64,000 nucleotides of DNA from Dryococelus australis (GCA_029891345.1 CM056994.1:58993251-59057250); one strand, 5' to 3'; shown: positions 25,278-38,601, numbered from the stretch's first letter. Notes: generated by a model from the sequence alone, not told the origin. Numbers and translations: made by a program.

Positions 25278-26762
25278 TGGAAACTGAAAGAAATTTCAAG
25301 TGTCGTAACAAACCAACATACAGATAACGGCACAAAAATAAAAGAATAAAATTCGACAACACAAAGTATAAATAAGTGCAATAAGTGATAACAAAAAAAA
25401 AGCAGTTTTGTATGAAATAGTGATAATTATTTTACTCTTTTTGGCGGTACTTGCATATTGCAGTAGTAAATCTACGTCAATTGTGATTGGTTATTTATAG
25501 AGCCCCGAGTATTTCGCGGATTGAGTTGGCAGAAAGCTAGGCTGGACAGCTCTCTATACACTCGAGACATTATCGTTTGCTTATTGGATGCTGCGATCAA
25601 GTGAGTCCTCTGTACAGGACTGTCAAACACTTACTCGCACTACTGCTTCCTGCTTATTACTGGCTCACAGTTAAACGGGGCGCGTCTAAAGAAGTGTCTC
25701 GTCCATTCACAACAGTAGGAGAAAAGAACAAGTGATTAGAGTCTACCTCGCCTCCGAATGAATTCGCGAAAAACTCGTGGCTCTAGTTATTGAATAATTG
25801 AAATCAAGAACATGTTCAAAACGAGAAAAATTTGAAGGCGTCCAAATCATTGGCATACTAGACTGGCAAAAATACCTCGTTATGAAATGAAAGAAATGAG
25901 ATCATAACAATTTAACACATTTAATAAAGGTAACATTTAATTTCATCAGAAGATAAATTATATAATGGGAAATAAACTCAACCCAGTAGTTTTCACTCTT
26001 CGAGCTTTTAATACGTAGAAAAGGCATTATTATTATTTAAATTATCCATCAACTTACATTACGCAGTTACTAATTTCATTTTGGTGGATGGGTATTTAAG
26101 GAAAAAGTTACAATATAAAGATCTGAACTTCAAGTTTGTTTATCCTTTGATAATTAAAATAATAAGTCTTAAACACTAACACGAATAATACACATATATT
26201 TCAAACCTGTATATATAGCTGTGTGTGTATATATATGCGTAACAGCTTATAAACTTTAAATATAGTAATGTTCGTGTTAAAATAAAACTGTATGTTTATT
26301 TCAATTACATTTTCCTCAAAGTTACACAGCTGCTACTCTTCGTTTTAGAATTCAGTTGAAACTCATCCGTCCTCTATAATATTTGCTAAATATTTAGATA
26401 AATCGCTGTTATTAAGAGTAACGAAAATTTTGGCTATACTATTTAGTTTTGAAAAAGTGTAACAATAACTATAAAATACAAATTTACACAATGACGTAAG
26501 GCCCTACATTATGCAATTGTAATGTGCAAATACTACTACTATACCTAAAAACGCAAATAATAAAACATTAAATTTTCCTTGATGGCTACAATTATGAAAC
26601 TAGCAGTATTGGTAATCCTTTTAGTTATATGTTTCCATATTAGAAATAATTATACTATTTTTCATGCTGAGTGTGTTTTCTTTAAAAAATATTTTGGTAA
26701 TATATTATTTTACTATACAATTTTGAGTCTGATGTCCATAAATATCTTTACTTTTTATGCAT

Positions 26763-26765
<3 letters not shown>
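25278..26765. other. No recognised gene
   Basis: A+T-rich intergenic sequence. The 61-codon frame at 26,579-26,764 begins with a hydrophobic stretch (MMATIMKLAVLVILLVICF) that looks like a signal peptide or membrane segment, but the rest is A+T-driven and no family is recognisable. Confidence 0.4.

Positions 26766-26824
<59 letters not shown>
26766..26824. repeat. (TA)n microsatellite, about 29 units
   Basis: Uninterrupted alternating TA run. Confidence 0.97.
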
Positions 26825-26826
<2 letters not shown>

Positions 26827-26934
26827 TAAACATATAGCCATTTATTGATGTTAATACATTTAAAGTATTCATAAAATCTTAACGTCCTCTTATACCTCAT
26901 TAAACACGGTCGTGTTCTTTTGTTGCATAGTGCC

Positions 26935-27196
26935 ATCTAAGTGAGTGAGTGAAGATATTTGGGCTGCTCTTAACAGCAAGGTGTTGAGAGCCGATAAGGG
27001 TGATTGAGGTGAGTATCAAGCAGCGCCGGAATAAAAGGGGGGGGAAAGTAGAAATCCCCGAGAAAACTCGCCGACCAGCGACATCATCCGGCACGATTCC
27101 CACATACGAAAATCAGGGAGCGACCCGGCTGGGGATTGAACACGGTTCGCCTTGGTGGGAGGCGAGCAGGCTAACCGCCCAGCCACCGCGGCTCCT
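26935..27196 (-). mobile_element. tRNA-derived SINE, family 2, copy A
   Basis: On the minus strand from about 27,196: GCCGCGGTGGCTGGGCGGTTAG (A-box region, cut here for length), then CCCACCAAGGCGAACCGTGT and TCAATCCCC (B-box region), then a body shared with the copies at 41.4 kb and 50.1 kb (GTGGGAATCGTGCCGGATGA). The tail has the hairpin phrase GGCTCTCAACACC...TTAAGAGC. Three copies in one window show an active or recently active family. It is not a functional tRNA. Confidence 0.85.
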
Positions 27197-28379
27197 CCCG
27201 GCTTCACCCCTGCCATGACGATGGTGCCTGCTCCACGTGTACGTATACATATTATTTACATAGAAAATAAAATCACTCAACCCTACAGGAATGTAGGTCA
27301 TAAAAATGACTGCTCATAGCAAAAAGTTTTAATTTATAATGCTTACAGCAAATATTGTTAACATGTTAACTCAGCATCGCGAAAATTGAGTACTGATAAG
27401 CCTTATATATCGATACACCCGCCACTCGTCAGAAAAATATTTGTCCAAAAATTAGGCTAATAAATTTGGTTCTGTGTCTTTATATCAAAAGATTTTAGGC
27501 CAACTAATTGACTTACGCCAAACATTTTTTGCTAAGTTGCATAAACGTTTAGGCATAATTGTTTAGTAATTTACTGCAAAGTAATCAAAGGTTTTATGAA
27601 AGCCAGTCACGTGCATTACTAAGCGAAAGCGTTCTTAATAAATTATGCGTATAGACACCTACACATTGATGCCCCTGGAAAGTGATATTAAATAGTCTCT
27701 ACGCCTCTATTGTTTGATATCGTGACTTCTGCAGAAAATCTGAGTCTCAATCAGAAATCGATTAAATGGAATTTTTTTCATTTGAGTTGTTTTTGGTTAC
27801 CTAGCTTACACATCCGCGCCACTTCTATGTGATATGCCATGACAAAACGATAGTTGTTTACGGGATAATTGTATATTTAGTCATTCAGAACTGCATACTC
27901 ACAAAGGAATAAAGAAAGCTAAACATTAACTGACAGCGGGAAGGTGTTGCAACTTTTTATTCGCGCGTTCATCACAAGCAAACACAAATTGATAACAGCA
28001 CGAATAAACAGTCAGTATATGACGTCTACCCTCAAATCGATTACCTGAAACAGAGGAAGGGATAGACTTCGTCTGCTCTAAAATCATTTATCCCAAAAGT
28101 ATGACAAATTACATTAAGGCCAACGACATTATCACAAATGATTTTACGACGAGAAACGACTTGCGTAACGAATGAGTTAAATTTTTCGGTAAGTTCGTTC
28201 CCAAAAATCGTTTTTCCTAAGAATCTTGTTTGCCTTAAATTATTAATAATTTTTCTAAATGGTTCTAAAATCTTTAAGTTTTGAATTTCTTTTCAAAGTC
28301 ACTTGTTTTAAAGTAGTTTGTCCTTCTTTTTAGGATAAAATAATGCATGACGAATGGCATGTACACAATTTAGGACAAA
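27197..28379. other. No recognised gene
   Basis: A+T-rich sequence without frames or motifs I recognise. Confidence 0.45.
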
Positions 28380-28860
28380 CTTTTTGTTTTAGGACAGATG
28401 CCGCACCGCCTTTTCATCCTCTTAGGGGCTGAATTTCACAAGAATCCTTAAGTTAATTTTTAAGCATTTCTATTGGTGGCCTTTTAAAGTAAAGGGCATA
28501 CCTACATATCATCGGGTTGATGTACTATTGAGAAGTAATCTAAAAAACATATTAGCACTTTTCACACTATTTTGGCCTGAATTAAAAAATTTCGGAAGCT
28601 ACTTTTAAGCCATTTGCCTATATAGATAGCTATTATAGCAAAGAACATTACGTTATCTCATCTATTTAATGCGCTGTTGAGCAGTATTCGAAAAATATTT
28701 TACCCTTTCTCACCCACTTTTGGGTTGAATTTTAAAAATCTGTTCTTAGTGTGTCCCGGCACCCTAAGTGGAAGACATCCATATATTTGCTTGTTCCTGC
28801 GTCCGGCGGTACGGGCTGCGCGTTGATGATTGAGTGAGTGAGCCAGTGTGTCGAGACACT
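28380..28860 (+). repeat. Tail-type repeat resembling an insect LINE/SINE 3' region
   Basis: A phrase of the type CACTTTTGGGTTGAATTTTAAAAATC recurs three times in diverged form, near 28,425, 28,570 and 28,705, about 140 bp apart. It is followed by GCTGCGCGTTGATGATTGAG and GTGAGTGAG. From memory this arrangement is the 3' end of RTE-type retroelements and their SINEs in insects. No coding part is attached. Confidence 0.45.
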
Positions 28861-30907
28861 CCATTTATAGACAGAGAATGTGGCGAAGGAATATTTACTG
28901 GTTTTTTTTATGGCGACACGGTGATCACAAATAACTTAAATGGATGTTTTAAACACGTAGACTATCTTAAGAAAAAATACACGAGAGTGTCAGGATTTTT
29001 TTTTTCTTTTTCCTAATGCACTCATACCCACTGTTATGAAGTGATCAGGCCTTAGTTGGACGGCCGCCTTATCACGCCTTCAAACATAGAACCATGGCAC
29101 GGGCTTAATTGCAGTAACACCTTACGAAAGGCAGTTGCAGAAAACCCCTTTCACCGGCCTGTAAACGGGGCCGAAAATAATAAATAACGCGCCCGATATA
29201 GGCCAACGTAACACTGGGTCTTTTTTCGTCGGGCTATTGGAACGATAAGACGAAGGAAGATGGGGTTATCCGGCCGTCGCTAACCGCTTACTAGAATCAG
29301 CCTTCGGCAACGTGAAAAAGGTGAGGACTTTCCAATTAGATTGTAACAGCGAAGGCGTGCGATAAATAATCCTAACATAATCAATCCAAAATCATACATA
29401 GCATAGTTCAATAAACCTCATTTTATACCTTTGTGCTCCACCTAATCATGACTCATTATTTAGCTACGCCCTTAGCCCCTTTCAGGTATGAACTGATCTT
29501 CAGCGGGACAATGTAACGGATGATACCTCCGAAAGATTTGTCGTGGAGCGTAGCGAAACAACGCAAGGTCGGCTATTCACACGAACATATGTTTACGTTT
29601 AGTTTCCCAATTCACAAAATTACTGAAACTGGTTTGAGAAATGTTTTTGTTTTTTTGTCTGTTTTCACGTCAAGTAAATGCTGTACATATAGTATGGTTC
29701 ATACCGCATCTGTAAATGAAGTCAGTTGAAATAATCTTGGTTATAAATAATTTATGAGTCCTTATATTTCGTTCTACGTGGAAAATCTGGTTAGTACATC
29801 CTTGTCAGCTGTGGCCACTGGCTGCGACATTTAATTTGTACCGACACACTTTATGTTTCATGTAACTTGATCTGACCTGCAATATTACAGCGCATGCATG
29901 TCAGATGTGCAACTGCATTCATGATGCCTTCGAACGGTCCGATCGCCCATCGTTTTTCGTTGGGCAATCTACTTTTCTGTTTTTAAAGATTGTGTGTGTA
30001 CGGAAGCTTTAAAACCGCGTTCAAGGCAGAGAGACGAGGAAGCGACACGGGCGTCGCACTAACACGCACGCTTAGCGTGCAGGGTTTCCGTCGGTGCGCT
30101 GTTGCCTACTACGCGAATGTGATCCGTATCAGCGGGAATTTATAAATTGCTATTAAAGCCCACAGAATAAAATACGTCAATGCAGTTTTGCTTTTATTCT
30201 GCCCATTACAGTAACTGCGCAGGCGAGCTCTAAAATGCCATTTTTCATATTTTTCACTTTTTTTTTCTTTCCGAGTTCATTTAATATAGTAAAAGCAAAT
30301 CCATTTTTAATTTCCCTAGCATAAAGCTCCCTTCCCCATTGTACTTATTTACCAAGATACGCGTATCCGCCTAAACAACGAATGAAAAATATTACGACTA
30401 CTATTTGTTAACGTATTTTCAATTTATTTAAAACAAAAATATTAATTATTTTCTACTTAATTTTGTTTTTGTGATATACAGGTTGTTTAAGACCAAATGC
30501 TACAAACTTTGTGAGATGACACTTTATTCCAAAGGAATACGAAAAAATAATACGATGATTTTTTTAAGGGGATATGTGCTCTTAATGCAGCAATGTGAGT
30601 ATGCTTTTATGAACAAAAATAAGGAACTACGCGATATTAAATATCAAAATTTGGAATGAACGTAATTGTTAGATATGGGTTTTTTTTTTTTTATCGTCCC
30701 TCTAATTTTAGTAAAATAGGGTGTGGCATATTTGTAAAGTTGAAAAATTTGTAATCGTGCATATTAATCTATATTTTTCGACAGATTAAGAACTACCATT
30801 TTCAGATTAACTAACACTTTTGCTTTGGCGTAAAGCTCGCACGCCATCGGTACTTTTTTTTCAATGTTGAGTGATAATGCTTTGCAGTTATGCAACCTGT
30901 CTTCCTC
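28861..30907. other. No recognised gene
   Basis: Two stretches (29,040-29,340 and 29,880-30,150) are richer in G and C than their surroundings and may be old repeats. The 69-codon frame at 29,520 has no known motif. Confidence 0.4.
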
Positions 30908-32519
30908 AAGCTAAGCGGTTTGTCCACCGCGCGGGCGCAATACGAAATTAGATAATCTAGAGTACTGTTTTTGACTCAGCATTTAGGCCATAACTGCAGT
31001 TTCAATCACAAATGCACCGAATGACAGCTGCATAATAAAGTTACTAACAATAATAAAATAATAATAAACATAACAAAACAACATAGTAATTTGGAGAAGT
31101 GTATTAGAATTACTACCGTAAGTGGTGGTGACTTTGGACATGGGGGAGGGTGACTTAATGACACAGGATTTTTCACTGTTATTTACAGTTCCTTCCATAT
31201 AAAAAAAGCTATTTGCAATGTTAAATTGGTACCACCTAATACCTGAGACATACCACTGAAGTAGGGAGACATTTAAATGTGATTTTTTGTGTCACAAAGT
31301 CACCCCGACTTGTCACAAAGTCACCCGCACTTACGGTAGTCTTACAACAGTTGTCGGTATGATTACTGTGTGTATTAATAATTGTTCAAAGTGGCGACCT
31401 TGGACATCAGCACACAAGTGGCAGCATCGCAGAAAGGATTGCCGGCTTCTTCCCAGCATGGCTTGTTGTTAAGAATTGAGTTGCAGGTGTCCATAACCTT
31501 GAGCAGAAGATCCTCATGCCTTACCACAGGAGTTTCGTACAGCAGACTCTTTACAAAAAATCAAGTGGGGTTATGTCGGGTGAGCGTGCAGGCTATTCGA
31601 TGAGGCGACGACAGCCAATCCATGTGTGGTCAAATTTCGCGTTTACGTGTGTCCTTGCAGTGGCGTTGCTATGTGCTGCATCACCATCGTGCTGAAATCA
31701 CGTGTCACGTCTGACAACAAGTGGCACGTCTCCCAATATCAGACGCAGTGTCTCAGACAATAAGTCGCGGTACCGAGCTCTGCCCAACTAATAAGGAAGT
31801 TCAGTTGGTCCTAAGAGGTTGTCGTTGATGATGCCACACTATGTGTTGGTTGGAAATCTCACGTTATGAATTCGTGCGGACATAGCATGCGGATTTTCCT
31901 CAGCCCAAATGTGTGATGAACAGTTGTTAAACATCCCGTCACCTGCGAAAGTTGCCTCGTCAGACGCACAAAATTTTCGAAGTGAGGTATCACAGCACAC
32001 TGGTGTAAAAACCACACGCGAAACTGAAGTCGTATAGGGTGATCATGCGGGGAAAATGTTGCACATGTTGTAGAGGATATGGCTGCAGAAACTGCTCATG
32101 GTTAATGCGTCACACTTTTGGAGGCCAAGATGACGACGTTGCGGAAACCATTTTACAGTTGCAGTTAGTAGCACCATAAATTAAATGCATATCGGCGAGC
32201 TCTAGAGAAGTGCACTGTCCCATTGCACCCATCAGAACACAGTGACACGCGCACACTACCAGCCATGTACAACTCATGGCTGTCGATAGCAGGGTCACAA
32301 TGGTTTTATTAAGCGTACCGCATCGTCATTATCTTTCTGAAAACACACCAGCCAAATCTCAGTAGTCAGGCTGGTCAACGTACACAGCACAGGCTGCACA
32401 ACTGTGTGCCAAATGGTAAACGCTGTAATTTTACAATTATGACACTGAAATGGCGTAGAGGGCCTAAATGGCGACTGAACGTTGTACTGCGCACGTGCGG
32501 TAGACAAACCGCTTAGCTT
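30908..32519. mobile_element. Mariner-like DNA transposon remnant with inverted repeats
   Basis: AAGCTAAGCGGTTTGTC begins a 39-bp block at 30,908-30,946 whose reverse complement occurs at 32,481-32,519 with 33 of 39 positions identical. Weaker similarity continues outward (AACCTGTCTTCC on the left, AACCTGTAATGTGG on the right). The interval encloses the transposase remnant of the next entry, so these are the terminal or subterminal inverted repeats. The exact outer ends and target duplication were not fixed. Confidence 0.65.
31400..32250 (-). pseudogene. Transposase of the DDE_3 / Tc1-mariner group, decayed
   Basis: On the minus strand the N-terminal helix-turn-helix type segment ELADMHLIYGATNCN is read near 32,180. 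Further on, short pieces in changing frames follow in family order: CSEETFAGDGMF (first catalytic Asp position replaced by Glu in this reading), IWAEENPHAM, CGIINDNLLGP, FQHDGDAAHS (second Asp) and PARSPDITPLDFL (third acidic residue). At least four stops or frameshifts break it. It would have cut and pasted the element between its inverted repeats; the copy is inactive. The order of motifs makes the assignment firm even though identity is low. Confidence 0.75.
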
Positions 32520-34697
32520 CCACATTACAGGTTTCATTGCTGCTAGGCGATATAACTCATCATTTGAAAAAAAATAAAAAAAATCAAAAATCAAAAATCA
32601 AAGGAAACCGAGGGCCTGAGAGTGTTACACCACGAAAATATTTTTTTTGTTAAACTGGACATGGGAGTTATTAGTATGTCGAAAAATATCGATTATCATG
32701 CATGGTTACACATTTACGAACATTACAAAAATATCGCGTCCAATTTTACTGATGTTGAGAGTGTTATATAGGAACCTCAAACTCAGTGTTCGCCTCTCAG
32801 GTCTGAAAAAAACGGCGCACTTGGACGGAGTCTCGGGGCCGGGGTGTGGTCAACTCAAGGCAGGTGATGCCAGAGCTAGAAGCGTGGAGGGGACAGACTC
32901 GCATTACCCTCCCTCCAGCGGTGCATCACTCTTCTCGGTGAAGGGCCGGGGTAACATCGCCCCAGACCACCTGTACCAAGTCCAGTGTTTGCGGCACGAC
33001 CACTGAAGATGGGTCGGGATAACAAACACTGACTGCCTGCCTACACTCTACCTGCCCCAGGGTGGGGACAGTCCGGTCTAAACCTACAGGACAATAGTCG
33101 ACTTCTCACACAAACATTTTTTGGTGCTCAAGGGTCTTGCACAGGGCCGGAGCCAAGGGTTAGCCTGGAAAAGGCAAGAGGGGGTCGCTGCCACCCCTGA
33201 AAATTACCCCAACTATAGACTGTCCTATAATTTAAATTATCTTGCTTTAATGTGACCATTATGTATGTGTGTGTATATATATGCATAAATTTAAAAACTG
33301 GCTTCTTAATAGTAATATCCAGAAAGTAAACAAAATAATTTCATGTGGCTTTGTAGCTGTAACAAAATTAGATTGATTCAAAATAATTAACCCTTTGCTG
33401 ATTGCCATCAGAATTTTTAAACCCCAGTTACATAAAAATCTAGAAGAAATTTCAATAAATATCATTTGTAAAACAGCTATGCCAGGTGTCCGAGTTTCTC
33501 AGTAGTGTTGCACATTTTCTATGTTCCATATGTCAGTGTCATCATGTTAGATTTTAATTATTTTGAAACTTATGCTAAGTGATTTGGTGTGTACGGTAAA
33601 GTGTGTCTGTTGCTAGAGGTTCCCACTATAGACGGACTATTTCCTGCTAGGCCCAGGTTAGAACCGGGAAAGTGTAATTACTAACTGGATTTGTTACATA
33701 AAAACAGTCGTAATTTATTTTCATAACATTTGGCCTACATATTATTCGATATTTTTTTCCACGTGTTGTTTAAAATGGTATGTTCCACAGTGGGTGTGAG
33801 TGCCATAAGTAGTTTGGTCAGGGCTGGTGTTAAGAAACAAGCCAGTATAAATATATGTTCCTACATCAATAAGTGTGAGCTTGGCAATAAATTTATTATA
33901 ATCATAATTATATACTCCAAAGAACCCAGCCAACTAACCTATTTAGGGTAACCTCCACAACATATATACACTCACAATCTTCTGTCCAGACAGTGAGAAT
34001 ATTCAATATAATGTATGCACCTTGTGACATCTGGTTATGTGACGGATCTGATTTACATATTATTAACTTGAAACGATACGCAAATTTCGAGTATACACAT
34101 ACTTATTCTACAAAATACCACTATTGTGATGTGTCCTGGCATATAATATATTTATTTAACATTGTTATTTTGTTATAAATTTTATATGGGATACACGTAG
34201 CCAGCTTGTGTTTGAGTTATAATAATGTTTATTGTCTTGTAATTTTTTTATGTTGTTAAGTTTTGAATACTATGTAAATCAGTTGAAGTTTGCAATATCA
34301 CCTGATATCACTTAGTTTATACACTTAAGGAATGCACCCGAAGTAATTTAATACGCCTGTACGTTAAATTAGAATTTGTAACTGACAATGAATTGGATTT
34401 TCGAACAAAGGTTCCGTTCTCCATCTTGTCTTTGTTGATTACTTATCGTAGCCGGCCAGGAGGGCGTGAGCTCAGTTTAAAAGGCCAATTTTAAGTGTGT
34501 AAAGGGAATCGACCCCAACGGAAATGTTACTTTCAATGGATTTGAACGTAGGTGTATTTGTTAAACGCCAATGAAGGTAGCTGAGTGCTATTTCAGCTAA
34601 TATACAGCAGCTGAATAAGGTATTGTGCATCGGCACTTACAGTGACATTTACGCAGCGGTGATGTGGAATTGAGTGCAAAATATAGTTGCACTCAAC
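32520..34697. other. No recognised gene
   Basis: The stretch 32.79-33.11 kb is G+C-rich and could be a degraded SINE or other short repeat, but lacks a clear B box. The 119-codon frame at 32,647-33,006 crosses it and shows no known motif. The remainder is A+T-rich. Confidence 0.4.
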
Positions 34698-34925
34698 TAT
34701 AGGCTGTTCAAAGTAAAGCGAGCACTTTTGAGAGCCGTTTCATTTGAAATAATGGCGCATAAATACACTTAATTTTAGCCTTAGACGTTATCTTCCTAGT
34801 ACATACTATGTTTGTTACGTGCATTGCAATATTATTTTAAAAAGGTGTTTAAGGGTAAAAAAATTGCTGGAAGAAAAAAGTAACTAGGGCCCCAAAAGTG
34901 CTCACATTACCGTAAACAGCCTATA
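34698..34925. mobile_element. TA-flanked MITE, copy A (228 bp)
   Basis: Left end TATAGGCTGTTCAAAGTAAA; right end, reversed, TATAGGCTGTTTACGGTAAT. The similarity continues to about 40 bp (GAGCACTTTTG on both sides). Ends bordered by TA suggest the Tc1/mariner superfamily. A second copy with the same ends lies at 44,465-44,705. No coding capacity. Confidence 0.8.
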
Positions 34926-36011
34926 ATAATATTTCCCTAGCTTGTCACACCTACCTTGACAACTGCGTTTAATTTTGCCCTACTGACTAATATATAGCTA
35001 GCCAGGGTAATTAAAGAAGAATAATCAGAGACAGATAGCTGAGTCAGTCACCAACGGCGGTGTGAGAACAAGTGTTAATTTTTGTTGAACTATATATTTT
35101 ACACTGCAAGATATTTCAATTTTGATACGTACGTGAGGCACACCAGAAAGACTATGTTTTCAGTTACTATACTTGCTCGCATAATTGTTATTTTTAGCAG
35201 ACGTAGGGAGGTGCATTCATTTCAATTTTATTGGTAAGCTGCTGCGTGTATATTTCCTCATGTTTGTCATACACAGCTTTAAGGTGAAGGTCTGGCGTGA
35301 TATGAATGAAATATTTTATTTCCATCAAATTAGACACTTCACCATTGACCTGGTCTTCTGATTTAAATGCTACACAAGTAGTTAGTTCCTTTGCATCCCT
35401 GTTGTGTTTGGTTGAAAGTAGCATGTGTATAGGTGGTTTGAGGAGCTGTATGCTGCCCGGAACAGGTTTCCTGGCATATGTCTGCTGCATAGCCAGTTAA
35501 GTGTATGCAATTCTGGTAAGTGCAATAAGTTTACAAGTTGATTGTTAATGTGCCCTTAGCTATTGCCATTTTGCAAACAGTTGCAGCGTGTATGGTGTTG
35601 GCCTATGCTAATCAAAGGCTCTATATGCAAAAGTATACCTTTGATTTTCACACACTCCTACACACATGTTTACTAGTCAGCTATAAGCTGCTGTTAGCTC
35701 TATGACTAATCGAACCGAAACTAACAAAACATTTCAGCACCAACACTACTACAGAGATTTACATAACTTATTTTCATAGTCGTTTCAAAACTACAAATGT
35801 TTGTTAAGTTAAAATATTCACACAAATCCTAAAGGAGGAATAAAATGTACGTATTTTTTAAAAGTCATTATTGTGAAGGGTTTAAATGTAATCAACGTTT
35901 ATATTATTTTATATCTAAAGGATATTATTTTATTTAAATTTAGGCTATTTTGGGGGTAATGACTTTATGCTATTATAATCGTATTATTTATAAAACCACC
36001 CTTCAAAACAA
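34926..36011. other. No confident gene
   Basis: A 98-codon minus-strand frame at 35,194-35,490 has balanced composition (start MQQTYARKPVPGSIQLLKPP, later FKSEDQVNGEVSNLMEIKYF) and is the best non-transposon exon candidate nearby, but I recognise no family and no splice signals decide it. Confidence 0.3.
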
Positions 36012-36542
36012 TTGTTTCAGTTATACTGTTTGGTGAATTTTTATACACAAAACAGACACATGTGTTTTCATGGAAGTCAAAACGATATTGTTATCTTTTA
36101 CGTTGGTAGCCAGAAACATTGCATTTTCTTTTCTTCCTTGGGGCAGACAAAAAAAAAAGCCGAGTCTTTTTCCAAATCTTTGTTGTCTTCCTTAGTAAGT
36201 CTGCGTTTATGGTGGAGCGACGAGCAGAGCGGCGCGTGTAGAAGAGAGGAGAGCAGAGAGTGTGTAGTGTTTACAGGGGAGAGGAGAGCAGCGCGATCGG
36301 AAAAGCGAGGTATTCCGACATACACCGACAACTGCCGAAGTAACAAGCACAGCTGCTACCGCAGTTGGGATGTCCATCCCACGAATACTGCCAGAGCAGA
36401 AAATGAGCAATTTAGCCGACTGTACGAGAACTTGCGTTCATATCACGACAAATTCTTTCTGTATTGTAGGATATCAGTTGCAACATTTGATTACATCCTG
36501 AAAATCATAGAACAGAGAATAAACATTAAATGGCCAAATTAG
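36012..36542 (+). pseudogene. Harbinger-type transposase, N-terminal fragment
   Basis: The last 60 codons of this 176-codon frame read DVHPTNTARAENEQFSRLYE, then YHDKFFLYCRISVATFDYIL and a stop. This is the segment preceding the nuclease domain in animal Harbinger (HARBI1-like) transposases, with the typical His-Pro start and the Phe-Asp-Tyr-Ile-Leu helix. The DDE nuclease core that should follow is missing. The 5' half (Arg/Ser-rich) is probably not original coding sequence. A convergent MADF/BESS-like gene follows at 37.3 kb, as expected for the second gene of such elements. Confidence 0.7.
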
Positions 36543-37327
36543 TACACAATCCAGACAAGATGAAGCAATGATTACGTAATACAATAAGATAATTTTCCTT
36601 TTCTATACAAATAATTATTACACTTTTTATATGTGAAAAATATTTTTTAATGTAAACGTTCTGGGAAAAAACCTAAAACTGAAATGTTGAAATTGTGTTT
36701 TACGACAATATTGTTACACATATGTTAATATAGCGTATTCGCAGTTTCTTCACACTTTTTGAATAGAACCTTCGAAAAACCATTTCATATATGCTGTGTT
36801 TATTTCCTAAATATGCCGTGTATCACAGGCATTTTATACTTGTTTTAACGTAAAAGTAGCAAATTCTTGGTTAATTTGAACTTCTACTAATATTTTAACT
36901 ATTAATTATAAAATTTAATTTATAATTAATGCACCACATTCATGCACACAGAGTGCGCATGAATGTGGAGTATTGTCCCTTTGGTGTAATTTTTCTGGTC
37001 TCGGTTAAGCTTTGTTTGCATGAGACGGAGGAATATCCTGGAAGTTTAACATTAACAGTGCTTCAGAAAAGTTGGAAGTAACCGTGCACGGACTATAGTT
37101 AGCAAACGATGAAAAACACTTACTGAAGGCACATAATTACGGACATTCGTGCCACTTGCATGAAAACTGGAATTTCGCCGGACTGGAACTGGAAGCGGAA
37201 AACTGGAAGCGTCGCCATGTCACTGTTCGTGCGTCCTGAAATAGTGTAGTTGTATGCAGAGGTACTGGTGGAGAGAATCTGTGCGTTTGGAACCGTCACT
37301 GCAGGTGGTGGAAATACAGGAAGACTA

Positions 37328-38156
37328 TTACTTGTGGGCTGGATGAAATGCAGTGTATAATTGTTGGTATTCGGTATTTGGCCATAGACCCGTCCGTGTG
37401 CACCACTTGTCGGATTTCCATTTGATGTAACATTTACTTGTCGTCTGGTAGTTTTTTAATGTGTGGCAACAGACTACCGAAGAAATAAGTTTCTTGTCTT
37501 GCTGCTTGTGGATGTCATCTCTCATTAGGGGGCCTAATTTAATTTTTTCCTCTTCTAACTGAACAAGTTTCAGTCCTACGTCTTCTTTTTGCTGACGCTT
37601 CTTTATTTTTACAGATGTTCTGTTGCTGGTTAGAATAAATACAGCTGATGGAGATGGAGAAGACAATAGATCAGCGTTTCTCAAATGGTGGGTCACGACC
37701 CGATATCGGGTCACGAAAAAAAAATTCCCGGGTCGCAAGAAACAGCTTTACACTTCTGATTAATAATTTCATTTTATTTTAATTTCATTTTTGCAGTTAT
37801 ATTTGTAATAATTTCATATAAGACTTGCATTATAAGTAATTATTAAAGTACATGAAAATTATATTGACATCTAAATTATGTTTTATTTTACCTACACATC
37901 TCAAAATTAGCAGTAAGTTTTTAGTGAGCTAGGTCACGAAAAAAAGAATCATAAAAATAACCGGGTCACAGGAAAAAAAAAAAATATATATAATATTTTT
38001 TGGGAAACGCTGCAATAGATGATTGCCATCAGGTGACCCAGTTACGTTAACTTCAATATCCACATCGTTGGATTCTAGAACATATGGATAGTTGTTCGTT
38101 GAGTCCAGATTACCGTAACCCTTACATGCAGTGAATTGGCCTGTTAAAAACCGCAC
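37328..38156 (-). pseudogene. MADF/BESS-like partner gene of a Harbinger element, split by a MITE
   Basis: The minus strand has two coding pieces, 38,156-38,021 and 37,663-37,328. The first contains GNLDSTNNYPYVLESNDVDI. The second begins after the inserted MITE with SPSPSAVFILTSNRTSVKIK, then a Lys/Gln-rich helix and DDIHKQQDKK leading into a serine and hydrophobic stretch that recalls a BESS motif after a frame change. Such proteins partner Harbinger transposases and bind DNA. Both pieces stop at frame breaks. Assignment rests on the order of features and the adjacent transposase. Confidence 0.45.
37672..38012. mobile_element. hAT-type MITE, 341 bp, with perfect 8-bp target duplication
   Basis: The element starts CAGCGTTTCTCAAATGG and ends, reversed, CAGCGTTTCCCAAAAAA. 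It is bordered on both sides by CAATAGAT (37,664-37,671 and 38,013-38,020). Eight-bp duplications and CAG-starting ends are hallmarks of hAT elements. Internal GGTCACGACCCG / CGGGTCAC phrases extend the inverted symmetry. It interrupts the MADF/BESS-like gene. Confidence 0.9.
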
Positions 38157-38553
38157 TTATAAATTATTCCGGTGAAACAGACATTAAAGCAAACGTGAAA
38201 AAATTAACTGTGAAAAACATTTTAAAACAAAGCTTTTATTAATAAATGAACTAAAAGGATAAAAATTATTATAAGAGTAGCTGCAGAATTTTTAGAACAT
38301 TTGAAAGATGTGGTCGAACAGCCGTAATAAACTTCACTACAAATTAATATTTTTTGTATCAATTTATATGTCTATTCAGTTTATAAAAGCTTGGCGCGAA
38401 TAGTTAAGAGCCTTGACCAAGATATGTGCTTACTACGCTAACGAAGGTGAGGTATACGTTCTCTATTGCGAAAAGTTAAGAGCCGTATGTAAGATGTGTG
38501 CTTACTATGCTTACGCAAATGAGACAGGCAGGTAGGAAGCTAGGCTGCACGTG

Positions 38554-38570
38554 TTCTCTCTCTCTCTCTC

Positions 38571-38601
<31 letters not shown>

